Shown one piece after another: positions 63,766-64,000 of a stretch of DNA of 64,000 bases; within the stretch, counting starts at the first letter, position 1, and every line of letters starts with the position of its first letter. Source of the DNA: Amblyornis subalaris. Taxonomy: Eukaryota > Chordata > Aves > Passeriformes > Ptilonorhynchidae. The stretch spans positions 4,098,537-4,162,536 of the forward strand of contig JACAXG010000071.1 in NCBI GenBank assembly GCA_018881555.1. The letters are read 5' to 3'. Made by a program: the position numbers and the translations under genes. The notes under the pieces were generated by a model. That model was given only the letters and a program-made list of their open reading frames with translations, was not told the origin of the DNA and did not search any database.

Positions 63766-64000
63766 CCCCTCCCCACCCTTTCTGAGTATTCCATAATGAT
63801 GCACCCACAAATGCTGCCTTCATACTGAAATGGTATTGTCTCAGTTAAAGGAAAGGATACTGGACACTAATACTTGTGTTAAGCACGAATTGCAATAAAG
63901 TTGCAAGTTGTAGTTTGATTTTTTATTCTCTTCCCCGTGTCAATTACCTTGACTGTCTTCTCGAGCTTACACAGAGCTCCCTCATACTGCGGAACCAATG

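Overview
The window is vertebrate nuclear DNA, almost certainly from a bird. Four protein-coding genes with spliced, intron-rich structures all lie on the minus strand: the 5' part of CABIN1, a complete DDT, and two complete theta-class glutathione S-transferase genes in tandem (called GSTT1-A and GSTT1-B here). The CABIN1-DDT-GSTT neighbourhood is conserved with the mammalian 22q11-type locus. CR1-type retrotransposon fragments and a 261-residue GSTT1 carrying an extra 19-residue exon (the form I recall for chicken) point to birds. I cannot name the species.

Layout, right to left in the direction of transcription: 64.0-61.8 kb upstream flank with two short CR1 3' ends and a possible last exon of an unidentified gene; 61.55-56.4 kb GSTT1-B (5 exons, 244 aa) with a CpG-island promoter; 56.4-51.8 kb intergenic; 51.44-42.56 kb GSTT1-A (6 exons, 261 aa) with its own CpG island; 42.5-39.3 kb intergenic; 39.08-37.76 kb DDT (3 exons, 118 aa) inside a CpG island; 37.7-33.6 kb intergenic, ending in a degenerate tandem repeat of about 185 bp units and a CR1 3' end that abuts the CABIN1 CpG island; 33.3-3.7 kb CABIN1 exons 1-26, coding for the first 1367 residues; 3.7 kb to the left edge is intron. 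The rest of CABIN1, including the calcineurin- and MEF2-binding C-terminus known from mammals, lies beyond the left edge.

Splice sites were read by eye. In every gene the exon phases add up without a break, and the DDT and both GSTT genes end in a stop codon. CABIN1 is a nuclear TPR scaffold. DDT is a small tautomerase/MIF-like cytokine. The GSTTs are cytosolic glutathione-conjugating enzymes. There is no operon logic: each gene has its own CpG-island promoter. The clustering reflects old synteny plus tandem duplication of GSTT. I found no new multi-gene system. The most notable points are that all five ambiguous bases in coding sequence fall at fourfold-degenerate sites, the extra phase-1 exon in GSTT1-A, unusually high exon-1 identity between the two GSTT copies, and the tandem repeat next to the CABIN1 promoter.
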